From Magnaporthiopsis rhizophila (Eukaryota > Ascomycota > Sordariomycetes > Magnaporthales > Magnaporthaceae): a stretch of 64,000 nt of DNA. Positions 54,592 to 64,000 of the stretch are shown here, in pieces. A program made the translations under genes and the position numbers. Numbering within the stretch: position 1 is the first letter of the stretch; each line of letters opens with the position of its first letter. The DNA is taken from positions 288,818 to 352,817 of the forward strand of contig PYSS01000006.1 of NCBI GenBank assembly GCA_003049465.1. The letters run 5' to 3'. The notes under the pieces were generated by a model that was given only the letters and a program-made list of their open reading frames with translations, was not told where the DNA came from and searched no databases.

Positions 54592-56943
54592 CTATGCCTC
54601 TGCATCCCCACCCGCTCTCTTTTCCTCGCGCTTCTTCTCTTTCTTTTTTGCCTTGTCTTTCTTTTCCCTTTCATCTTTCTTCTCTTTCTTTTCCCTCTTC
54701 TCCCTCACTCCATTCGGAGCCGTTGTTTCCTGACCCGGCTTTTCCTGTTCCTTCCCCACCCCCTCCCTGGGTACCCACGGCCCCTTCTTGACCCTGACCT
54801 CGGGCGCTCCGGCCCGCCTCTTGTCTTCCGGGTCAACCGCCTTGGCCCACTGGATCCAGTCGGCCGGCCGGTGCGCCCACAGGTCACCCTTCCAGGCGTG
54901 CCAGACCTTGCGGCCCGTCCAGCTCTCACGCAGCTCGCGTTCGTGTGACGCGAGCTGCACCACCAGCGACTGCTTCACAAAGAAGGGCAGCGCGAACCCG
55001 GAGGCCCTGGACGGCACAAGCGCGAGCGCGCTGAGTACCCGGTGGCCATGCTCCGACAGCGCGAGCTCGAGCACGCGCTGCTGTGGCGGCGACGTGAGCG
55101 CCGTCGCAAGCAGCTTGTGGAAGACCGGGTTGGACGCCGGCTTTCCGATCACCACTGTCAGAAACTTGGAGCCCGCGCCGCCGCCCGCGGCCGACGTCGC
55201 GAGCCGGTGCAGCTCCTCAGGCAAGAGGAAAAGGAGCGAGCCCTGGATCGCCTGTGCGGGTGCGCCACCGACACTAACAAGTGTTGTTGCCAGCTTGCAC
55301 CCGTTGCGGACGAGGTCGTCCTTCCGCTTGGGTGTCATCTTCTCTTCCGGCTCCACCAGTTGTGTATTGTCGCCGTCGTCGCTCTTTTTGTTTTCCTTGT
55401 CCTTCTTTTCTTTCTTCCGACTCTCCTTTTTATCCTCGCCCCCCTCATCCTCCAGGTAGCAGAGCCTGCGGACCAGCGACACTCCAGCGGCGTTACAGGC
55501 ATCCGCGACCGCTTTGAGAAGAGCATTAGTCGAATCCCCAAGTCCGCGTGCGTCACACCGCTCGAAAAGTGTGGCAACAACGTTGAAACGACCACGAGAG
55601 AGCAGTAGCTCGATCTTTGGCAGGGACTTCTGAACCGTATCGGCCAGGTCCTCCTTGCTCAGGCGGTTCAGCGCCCTCATGAGACAGTACGTCGCCGTCT
55701 CGTTGCGGAGCAGCGTCTCGACTCGCGGCCCGAAGACGTGCGTGTACAGGCCCCTGAAGATCTTTCCCGGGCAGTGCGTCACGAGCGTTTCGAGCAGGCG
55801 TGAACCGATGGGGTCGTAGATGGTGCCGCTCACGAACCTGGACGCCTCCGATTTCTCATCGCCCAGTGATGCGGGGGCACCTGGGAGAAGGCGCTCCAGC
55901 AAAGTTGTCGACGGCCCGCTTCCTTCCCCATCCGTCTCCTCCGTTTCCTCGGAAGCCTTTTTCCGGTTCTTGGTTTTTGTGTTGAGCGCAATGTCTAGTT
56001 CCAGGAGCAGTTGCATTATTGGATTTCCAGTCGGGTGCTTGACCATTACGGCGAGCATTGTCGAATCGAGCGAGGAAAGCGTGTCAGAGATGATTTTCTG
56101 AACGGCGAGGTTGAAAGAGGACGGCACCGGCCTCTTCTCCGAGGTGTCTGCCTGGGCCGCGAACTGCGCGCCTGGTACCGATATCCTCTCCTTATTCTTG
56201 CTCTGCAGCAGCGATTTTGTCGATACCTGGTCCAGCGATCTCCCAGCGAGGACGGTCAGCAGGACGCGGAGGGAGTGCGAGCCAAACGTGTCCGTCATAA
56301 GATATGTCAGGTGCTCCTCCAGCTCGTCCAGGACCAGGAGGAAGATCTCCTCCATGGACAAGAGGGGTTTTCTCGCCTCGCCGTCTGCTTGTTCCGTCTG
56401 ATCCTCCTCTTCTTCCTCTTCTGTCTCCCCAGCCAGCTCGCGTGAGACAATGGGGGCAGACCGGGCAAAGAGCTGCTCGCAGCAGTGGCTGCCAAAGCGG
56501 TGGGTGACGAGGGTCGGGAAGTGCTCGGCGAAGGCGTCGAACAGGCGCTTCTTCCGGCGGGCGGTGGAGAGCAGAATCAGGCGCTCCATGAGGCGTGAGC
56601 AGGACTGACTGCTTGCCAGCTTGAGCTCCTTGCCGGCAGCCTCCTTGAAGACGTTGTCAATGAAGACGGCGCGGTCATCGGGCGAGGGGAAGTCGTTCAG
56701 CTCGAGCATTTCGTCCGCCCGCCGGAAATACTCCTGCTCCTCATCCGAGAGCATCCCGAAGAACTCGCGCGTATCCTGGGTCGCATTGCCGGCGTCCTCG
56801 CCGTCGAGGGGAATGTCTCCATGAGGAATGTCGAGTTCGGCTTGTTCTTGGCGCTGTTTCTTGGCCTCCTCGCGCTGCTGCTGCTCCGCAAGCTTCCTTC
56901 TCTTCCGGCCACGGTGTTCTTTCTCGGCTTTGCGTTTCGCCAT
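54592..56943 (-). CDS. nop9: Nop9-like pumilio-repeat nucleolar protein
   Basis: A single exon of 783 residues starting MAKRKAEKEHRGRKRRK at 56943. The basic N-terminus is a nuclear/nucleolar signal; it is followed by EEQEYFRRADEMLELNDFPS and Puf-like repeats, e.g. LVTHRFGSHCCEQLF, YLMTDTFGSHSLRVLL, VMVKHPTGNPIMQLLL, YDPIGSRLLETLV and KPASNPVFHKLL. Acidic linkers (EEEEEE) and a C-terminal Lys/Glu-rich tail complete it. In yeast Nop9 binds pre-rRNA near the 3' end of 18S (site D region) and delays premature cleavage during 40S assembly. The repeat positions, the W-x-x-W-K-G-D-L-W motif near residue 695 and the length all fit the family. Confidence 0.92.
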   Translation of the reverse strand: MAKRKAEKEHRGRKRRKLAEQQQREEAKKQRQEQAELDIPHGDIPLDGEDAGNATQDTREFFGMLSDEEQEYFRRADEMLELNDFPSPDDRAVFIDNVFKEAAGKELKLASSQSCSRLMERLILLSTARRKKRLFDAFAEHFPTLVTHRFGSHCCEQLFARSAPIVSRELAGETEEEEEEDQTEQADGEARKPLLSMEEIFLLVLDELEEHLTYLMTDTFGSHSLRVLLTVLAGRSLDQVSTKSLLQSKNKERISVPGAQFAAQADTSEKRPVPSSFNLAVQKIISDTLSSLDSTMLAVMVKHPTGNPIMQLLLELDIALNTKTKNRKKASEETEETDGEGSGPSTTLLERLLPGAPASLGDEKSEASRFVSGTIYDPIGSRLLETLVTHCPGKIFRGLYTHVFGPRVETLLRNETATYCLMRALNRLSKEDLADTVQKSLPKIELLLSRGRFNVVATLFERCDARGLGDSTNALLKAVADACNAAGVSLVRRLCYLEDEGGEDKKESRKKEKKDKENKKSDDGDNTQLVEPEEKMTPKRKDDLVRNGCKLATTLVSVGGAPAQAIQGSLLFLLPEELHRLATSAAGGGAGSKFLTVVIGKPASNPVFHKLLATALTSPPQQRVLELALSEHGHRVLSALALVPSRASGFALPFFVKQSLVVQLASHERELRESWTGRKVWHAWKGDLWAHRPADWIQWAKAVDPEDKRRAGAPEVRVKKGPWVPREGVGKEQEKPGQETTAPNGVREKREKKEKKDEREKKDKAKKKEKKREEKRAGGDAEA

Positions 56944-57198
56944 CTTTGTCGTGGGCTTTTCGTAAAATTGTTCGGCGACGCTCTCGATAGCAGATCGAGG
57001 AAAAAAAAAAAAAAAAAAAGCTGGAAAACGAGCTTATCTTCTTATCAGAATAGGAAGTGGGGTCGATTACCCCGGTCCGGGCCCACAATTACCCATCCCA
57101 GTCCAATGCAGGCACTGAAGTCGCCCTACACACCCATCATCAGAGCTTTTCCATAAAGCAAGCGGCCTATTATAGACTAAATTTCAGAATACAGCTCT
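56944..57198. other. Short intergenic region with A19 tract
   Basis: Holds the Nop9 promoter; 19 A at 57001-57019. No gene. Confidence 0.7.
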
Positions 57199-58521
57199 TC
57201 ATAGAACGACCTCTTTGCCGGCAGACTCTAGAGCTCTCATCAGCCCCTCGACCGTCCCCTGCAGAGTCTGACAGTTCACGACGACCCTGAAGAAGCTCCC
57301 GTGGTCTCCCGGTGCGTAGTCGATCATGAAGCCGCGGCGCATCAGCTTCGCCACCATCTCCCGCGTCCTCCGGGAGTTCTCCGCCGGCCCGGCAGCTGCC
57401 GCTGACCCCTTGGCACCGCCGCCGGGCGTGTAGTAAAAGCACACCTGGAGACACGGCGGCGGGTTCGTCGACACGAGATTAAAGTCTGGGTGCGCCTCGA
57501 TCAGACCTGCCAGATGGGCCGCCATCGCGAACGCGCTGTCGATCTGGCGCTCGAGCCCGGACACGCCGTAATAGATCCACGACAGCGCCAGCTTCAAGCT
57601 GTCGCCGCGGCGGCCGCACTGCAGAGTTAGGTCAGCCAAGTCCCAAACCTCCGCCTTCTCCTGTTCTCCAGAAGTCGCAGCGCAATCCCCGTGGAAGAGG
57701 TAGCCGGCCGGCAGCGTGTTGGCGCGGTGAAAGACGTCCATATCCGGTCCGAGCAGGAATGAGCACGTGACAGGCACGTTGAGCATCTTGTGCGGGTTGA
57801 CGGTGATGGAGTTGGCGAGGTGCGTGCCCGCTAGCCTATGCCGGTGCCGCGCCGAAAAGATGGCGGAGCCGCCCCAACTGGCATCAATGTGCATCCAAAG
57901 CCCGAACTCCCTGCAAACAGCGGCGACGTGCTCGAATGGGTCGAAGGAGCCGAGCACCGTGGTGCCGGCCGTCGCATTCACGAACAGTGGCGTCATGCCC
58001 TCTTCCCTGGCGGTGAGGACGGCGTCGCGCAGCGCCGAGGGAAGCATGCGGCCCGCGGCACTGACGGGCACGGTCCGAACGCCGGACGAGCCGATGCCGC
58101 ACGCCGAGGCGGCCTTCTCGATCGAGTAGTGGCCGTGCTCGCTCGTGAAGAGGGCGAAGCGGTGGCTGCCGTTGCCGTCTGTCTTTGTTGATGGGAAGAG
58201 GGTGTTGCGAGCGATGACTACCGCAGTGAGGTTGGAGGCGCTCCCTCCGCCTATTGTCACGCCGCCGGCTCGGGGCCCGTCAAAGCCGAAGAGGCCCGCC
58301 AGGGTCCGGGCCGTGGTCTTTTCTATTACTGTAAGCGCCGGGGAGACTTGGTAGACGTGCACCTGCGCACCTGATTAGTCTTCTACGAGCTAAGTCTTGT
58401 GTGGTACATTGTAGGTATGGGGTATGGGGTCTCACATTCGTGTTTAGCACTGATAACAGTAACTCTGACACAACGCCAACCTGATCGAGGACCATGTTAA
58501 TATCCCGCTCATCAACATTTG

Positions 58522-58555
<34 letters not shown>

Positions 58556-59079
58556 CAGTGGGATGCTCCTACGGCGTTGGTGCTGGAATAGAGCTTATCC
58601 AAGAATCCCTGATCCCATGTATTAACGCTGAACCTGAGGATCTGTTGGATGACCTGCAGCAAGCCCTCTCTGCCTCCGCCCTCCCGCTCTGGCAGTTCGA
58701 ACGCAAGCCTAGACACGAGGTCTAGCGGCCCGCACGGTTCGACCAGCGAGTTCCAAGGCGAATTGGCATCCGAGGCCCCGCCATCTGTCTTTGAGGGAGC
58801 GGCTTCGTCGGCATCCCGCACAAAGGGCACAATCAGGGCCTTGACTGCATCGATAAGCTTTTCCCTTTCCCCGGCCAGGGATGAAGCCCCGTTAGTACTA
58901 TTGGAATCTGGGAGATGGGAGGTATCAAGCACGGGGCCAGTGCGGTCGACTATCTTACAGTCTCCAGTTCGTCTGCCCTGTTGAGGCTGGTTGAGATTTT
59001 GGGCGCTGTCATCTTGTTGATCGACAGAGCAATGGATCCCAGTGAAGAAGATTCTTTGTTTTTGCACGCTTATTCTATT
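57199..59079 (-). CDS. PLP-dependent group II decarboxylase (GAD/CSAD-like), 5' end unresolved
   Basis: Exons 58573-59079, 58436-58480 and 57199-58362 (571 codons including stop) are in phase. The visible protein reaches the decarboxylase core: YSSTNAV/GVVSELLLSVLNTN/VHVYQVSPALTVIEKTT across both introns, GGVTIGGGSASNLTAVV (cofactor phosphate cup), SEHGHYSIEKAA, FVNATAGTTVLGSFDPF, WMHIDASWGGSA (Asp contact), and SITVNPHKMLNVPVTCSF, where the Lys of HK forms the Schiff base. The C-terminal NPPPCLQVCFYY and RGFMIDYAPGDHGSFFRVVV are typical of the fungal glutamate/aromatic-type decarboxylases. It converts an amino acid to an amine and CO2; substrate not determined. The frame at 59079 has no upstream ATG, and an acceptor (TTTGCAG) sits there, so a short first exon lies further right. 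Intron 58481-58572 carries an A32 run on the plus strand. Confidence 0.88.
58522..58553. repeat. A32 homopolymer inside an intron
   Basis: The run is T32 in the sense strand of the decarboxylase and occupies about a third of the 92-bp intron. Confidence 0.98.
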
Positions 59080-61032
59080 CTGCAAACGAACACAGGAGTT
59101 ACATCTTCCCTCCCGGGTCAGGGATTGGCTTGGTAAGAAAAAAAAAAAATAAAGGCTTCAAAATCAAACCCTGCCGATGCCGGCGGGATGCCGAAACGGA
59201 CCATTCTTGTTTCGGTCGAAACGGGGCCCTGCCTTTCGATTTGATTCGCTAACGCACCCACCATGTTGTCATTTTAGCTCTGCCGACAGCCCGGACCCAG
59301 CGAAACGCCGATGTGATGCTGGCCGCCTCCAGGGCACACGATTCCAGCATCAGTTCATCATGGCTTTTGTCGAAGCGGAATTTTCAAAATGCCAATCATG
59401 TAGCCGATCACGGCCCCAACATAATAACACGCACCTGTGCCTGCACCAGGTGCACCACCTACATCACTCGCAACGCCAGCACCACCTAACCAAAATAAAT
59501 GCTACCCGTACAGAAAGTTAAAGAGGCAGTTCCCAGGCGATTCCCTATTTTCTGCTTTTTTTTATTCGACATTTATTGTGTTCGTTGCGTCGGTTTTAAC
59601 GAAAAAAGAGTATTTCGAGTGGTGCGCTGCGAGGTACGTGATATTATGTTGAGGCCATGCCGATGTTATCCTTCGAGTGCAACTCACCACAGGCTGGCGC
59701 CGGAATGCCAGACTGAGGGATCAGATGGAAAAGCGGATCTGACTTGTGATAACCGATATCCGCTATGGAGACGTCATCATCTCAGTCATCTCACCCACCT
59801 GAGCGGTTCGATGCCGGAAGCGTTTCCGGCAGTCTAACGACGGAATGGAGTTGGGATTCACCCTGAGCCTACGAGCACTGTCAGCAATTCATCAAATTAG
59901 GCCTTCGAGTTGGCATCTCTTGGGCGACGAAATAAACAACAAATGAACGAAGTCTCGTCTAGCTATGTTCGGCGGACTAGCGAAAGCCACACGCTATCTC
60001 GGTTGCGTGGAGTCTCACAGTTCTTCCATTGGGCAGCAACATGAAATCAATGCAAAGGCCTTGCTCAGTGGCGATGGCATTCAACCGCTGCCAATTCCGC
60101 GCCCCAACCACAGCAGGGAGCGATCCCAAGGATTAGGTCATCGATGATATCATGGATCTGGGTTTTGGGTGTGGGATCGGCCTTGGCTTCCAAGGCAGCC
60201 AACTGGGAGAAGACGCAGAGAAAGCTCCAGTCAGCACTGGCAAGACATGCAGGCTGCCAATTGGTTTGGTATTTCCGTCTCCCTCCTTCGTTGATCGTCT
60301 TGCATTTCTCCCTGCCCGAAGCTTGTCACGAGTGTCACACACCGCCCGCGGCGAGACCGGATCTGCACGCCATGTTGCCCCAACTGTCATCCTCGTACGG
60401 AACACCCGTCTTTTGCAGCCCCCCGAATCTCGATGAGTGTCTTGAAGTCGGTCAGGCCGACAGACGGATCGTCGACGACGGGCGTGCAACCGGACAACAC
60501 TCTTCATCACTGGGCACCCCTCGACCTACCCTAGCCCAAGAAGGCCATTGTCTCTGAGGCGCACAAGAGCTTTGAACCTGGTGTCCACCATTAAAGGGGA
60601 CAGCGATGAGAGTCAAGCAGCGCAAGCCCACAAATCCTCGTCTCTAATAGCCGAATCCTGATGGGCGCTTGGCTTCTCTCGCATCCCCCACGTGTCCACT
60701 GTTGCGCTTCAGCCGTTCTAGCAGCGCACTCGTGGTCGGGAAGTCGCCATCCTGGCCTGGATCGCCGACCCTGCAACATCATCAATAGTCAGAGGGTGGT
60801 GGCGGTGTCTACCTGTAGTGTTGCGGCGCTTCCCCATCCCTTGCTTGTACCCGGTGACTGTATTGCGTCCGTCAGCTTCAGCTCCTCGTTGCCCACCGGC
60901 AGCTCGGAGACTGTTCTCCGGAAGTACCTTGCCTTGTTTATTCTGCCCCAATCACATCGTCGTAGCACAACTGCAGGGGCCATCCGCCTTCTGTCGCCTC
61001 GCTTGCCCAGTCTATATCAAGGCCGCTTCGCC
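59080..61032. other. Divergent intergenic region
   Basis: 5' side of the decarboxylase (its missing first exon should lie here) and 5' side of the UVDE gene. From 60661 a 124-codon in-frame extension upstream of the UVDE start exists and may be coding. Elsewhere only chance ORFs. Confidence 0.5.
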
Positions 61033-63400
61033 ATGGTGGCCCGACCCAAGTCTGGGGCCGCGGGTGGCGGTCATCGCGGCACGAGCGGGAATACAGGCCC
61101 AAACCCACCCATCTCTTCCGGCCCGGTAGCTTCCAAGACCGTCACCGAGTGCACCCTAGCCACACCATCTCGGCGCTTAACCAGGCTAGCTAGGACTGAG
61201 GGAACACCCGGGCAGGCGCACAGCCATACAACCACTACAGGCAGCAGCGGCGACCCGACGATCAGGGTTCGTGAGGAACAGGCTGGTATGGCGGTCGACC
61301 AGGGGATTCTCGCGGCGCCTGCCAGCCCACAATCCAACGCGACCGCATCCGATGGCGAGGTGCACGGAAAAGAATCGGACGACGCCAAGGGCGTCCAGGA
61401 CGCGCTCGAGGGGCTAGCGCAGATGGAGGAGAGGCTGCAGCGCATGACCAAGCGGCAACGACGCAAGGTTGAGGAAAGCAAGAACACAATCCTCACAGTG
61501 CAGCCACGACAAGGTCGGAGATCTGATGACTCCCGAGAAGAGTCGCCGGCTACCCGAGGACGAATGGCGCAGATGAGCATCAAGGCCGAAGCCTCTGCCG
61601 CCGCAGCCCCCGAAGATTCGATGCCAGATGATCGACATGTCCACTTTTCCAACAAAAAAGGAGCGGTGGACTCAAACAGATCTGGGGAGGACCCAATAAG
61701 AAAGCCGACTGCGGTGGCCAACCCAGCAGATAGAGGCGCAGCTCGGGCTCCACCTGTCGATAGCGACTACTTGCCGCTGCCTTGGAAGGGCCGTCTAGGA
61801 TATGTGCGTTTTCACTTTCCTCCACATGCCGGGATTTCCTCTTTAAACCGTAGGGGTTTGGGCCCTTAACCCATCGCCATCCTAGCAGAAAGTGCTAACC
61901 CCTATTATGCTTACAGGCTTGTCTCAACACTTATCTGAGATCAGGCAGGACGCCAGTCTTCAGCTCGCGGACATGCCGGATGGCTTCTATCATCGACCAT
62001 CGATACCCTCTGATCGATCCAACGCAACCAGAGCACCCGACTAAGAACCGGCCTGACAAGTCCAAAGAGCCCGACAATGCCAGGGGCTTGAAGTTTATCC
62101 AGGATCTCGGCATGGCCAACGCGCGCGACATTGTTAAGATGGTGCGCTGGAACGAACGATACGGCATCCGCTTCATGCGTCTCAGCTCGGAAATGTTTCC
62201 CTTTGCTAGTCACCATGAACATGGCTACAGACTCGCCCCTTTCGCATCCGAAGTGCTCGCGGAGGCCGGCAAGGTGGCGGCAGAGTTCGGCCATCGGTTG
62301 ACGACACATCCTGGACAGGTTCGTGATTTTGTCTTTTTGGCTTCCTGAAGAACCCCAGCAAGGAAACTGAAAGAGATTTTCGTTGGTATTGACCCTGAGA
62401 ATAGTTCACTCAACTCGGTTCCCCGCGCCCGGAGGTGATCACTGCGTCGGTGCGCGACCTCGAATACCATGACGAGATGCTCACGCTTCTGAAGCTGCCC
62501 GAGCAACTAGACCGCGACGCCGTCATGATCCTGCACCTAGGCGGCGTCTACGGTGACAAGTCGGCGACTTTAGACCGGTTCCGGTACAACTACAATACAC
62601 TTCTTTCCGATTCCATCAAGCGACGGCTCGTGCTCGAGAATGACGATACGTCATGGTCGGTGCATGACCTGCTCCCACTGTGCGAGGAGCTGAACATTCC
62701 CTTGGTCTTGGACTTTCACCACCACAACATCGTCTTCGACCCCGACAAGTGTCGTGAAGGCACTGCGGACCTGGTGCCGCTGATTCCGCGTATCAGAAAG
62801 ACGTGGGAGCGCAAGAAGATCACGATGAAGATGCATTACAGCGAGCCATGCGCCGGGGCCATCACACCGCGCGACAGGCGCAAGCACAGCCCACGGGTCG
62901 CGACGCTGCCGCCATGCCCAGCAGACATGGACCTCATGATCGAGGCCAAGGACAAGGAGCAGGCCGTTTTCGAACTGATGCGCAACTTTCGTCTGCCGGG
63001 GTATGACCGTATCAGCTGTATGATTCCCCACGAGCGGGTCGACGAACCGGAGCTGGACCGGTCGTCGGCGTCGGTGCGGGCTGGAAACGCCGCAAAGAAA
63101 AAGAAAGCAGCTTACGGCAGAAGGCTGAAAAAGAGTGATGAGAAAGGGGAACAGAAGCCGTCGGCAGATGATGCAACCAAACAAGAGGAAGAGGGTGACG
63201 GTGGAGCACAAGAGTCAGTCCAGCCACGACGTCATATACCGGATGAAGAGATCGGGATGGGCGGCCCCGAGGGGCGGGTGTACTGGCCACCCGGCATGGA
63301 GGCATGGCTCCGGCCACTAAAACGAGAACAGAAGCGCAAGTTTGAGACGCTGGAGGGATACGAGAATGTTGAGGATGCCGATGTGTATGATAGCATCTAG
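61033..63400 (+). CDS. uve1: UV-damage endonuclease, UVDE/Uve1 (Mus-18) family
   Basis: Exons 61033-61803, 61917-62318 and 62405-63400 give 722 residues. The start MVARPKSGAAGGGHR at 61033 has a good context; an in-frame ATG at 60661 would add 124 residues, possibly a mitochondrial leader. The N-terminal third is a basic Ser/Thr-rich region. The TIM-barrel begins GRLGYACLNTYLRSGR; then RWNERYGIRFMRLSSEMFPF, YRLAPFASEVLAEAGKVA, GHRLTTHPGQFTQLGSP (created by splicing), MILHLGGVYGDK, RLVLENDDTSWSVHDLLPLC, PLVLDFHHHN and KMHYSEPC are the metal-binding and catalytic motifs. A Lys-rich acidic tail of about 150 residues follows. The enzyme nicks 5' of UV photoproducts and other lesions in nucleus or mitochondria, as Mus-18 does in Neurospora. 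Confidence 0.93.
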
Positions 63401-64000
63401 CTGGCATATCGGGGCAGATCTGGGGTCAAGTCAAGCTGGGACGGAGGATTGTGTAACGCTGATTGTAGGTTGGTATCTGGGCTAGAATGATCTATAGCGG
63501 CCAGATTGCTTGCAGATTTATATGTATTCTTCGTGGCGGCTAGCGTGTTTTGTATCTTTTCTATTCCAACTGGCGCTTTGTGCAGAAATGTCCTCGCTAG
63601 ATGGTTTTATGCTGCCTAGGTCTATACTCGTATACGCTCGGAGATGTCCAAAAGGGACGAACAGCTATGTATCTGAGGAATCGAAGGAGATACCAGGGAA
63701 CAGGTGCACGTGACAATGCGCCATTAAATCCTGTTTCCTGCTGCCAATCCTTGGAGCCCTCCAAGAATTCCAGGATTCCTCGATGCATGCGGCGAAAGAG
63801 TTGGGCTAGTCGTGCTTATTTTTATAACTGCAATCATAATCTCATCCGCAGTATTTTTTTTCCGCTTCCTTTTGTAAACCCATACTGTAGGAAACCAAGC
63901 CCGTATCCTTAAACTCCGTCCCCCAAGTCAAAGAAAGAAAATATGAAGGAACAGGGGGAAAGGGACGAAAGAAAGGCTAAAAGAAACAAATATAGAAAAT
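63401..64000. other. 3' flank, no gene seen
   Basis: Sequence downstream of the UVDE gene to the window edge contains only short unconvincing ORFs and becomes A-rich near the end. Confidence 0.6.

Overview
The window is nuclear DNA of a filamentous ascomycete, most likely a Sordariomycete (Sordariales-like). Genes are GC-rich, split by short GT-AG introns of about 50-120 bp, and separated by CT-rich promoter/5'UTR stretches. The gene content fits: a fungal P450, an AA9 polysaccharide monooxygenase, Nop9, a UVDE repair endonuclease, an Ypl225w/PBDC1 chaperone, an Rkm4-like SET methyltransferase and many small secreted proteins. Very long A/T homopolymers (up to 55 uninterrupted bases, with N gaps) stud the right half.

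Layout. 1-8.7 kb: start of a small secreted protein (runs off the left edge), a decayed reading region, a five-exon P450, and a secreted Ser/Thr-rich protein with a possible carbohydrate-binding domain. 8.7-13.3 kb: a frameshifted membrane-anchored orphan gene with a 24-bp minisatellite in its coding region, a DUF4743/Nudix-type gene lacking its catalytic middle, and a three-exon GNAT acetyltransferase. 13.3-21.8 kb: mostly gene-poor, with a Cys-rich secreted protein interrupted by two compensating frameshifts and a DHA1-type MFS transporter. 21.8-30.7 kb: Ypl225w/PBDC1, a full-length B-family (Ste6/MDR-type) ABC exporter, an AA9 LPMO, and two valine tRNAs with different anticodons (CAC, AAC). 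31.9-42.9 kb: a secreted Thr/Val-rich protein, Rkm4-like SET protein, a 604-residue secreted Kex2-type repeat precursor, a secreted alpha/beta hydrolase, and a rhodopsin-domain seven-helix protein. 42.9-50.5 kb: 7.7 kb without a credible gene. 50.5-64 kb: a conserved fungal low-complexity protein, a 75-residue Ala-rich protein, Nop9, a GAD-like PLP decarboxylase and a UVDE.

The most interesting locus is 36553-38367. It encodes a secretory precursor in which eleven hydrophobic or cationic peptide modules, in four sequence families, alternate with acidic D/E/A spacers. Dibasic or basic processing sites bound nearly every module. This matches Kex2-processed multi-peptide precursors (pheromones, repellents, Ece1-like and dikaritin-type precursors), but I recognise none of the peptides and no UstYa-type partner lies in the window. 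The other genes do not form an obvious pathway or cluster; they look like an ordinary mixture of housekeeping and secretome genes. Exon boundaries were placed by hand from splice motifs and reading-frame continuity, and family calls rest on remembered motifs, not on database searches.
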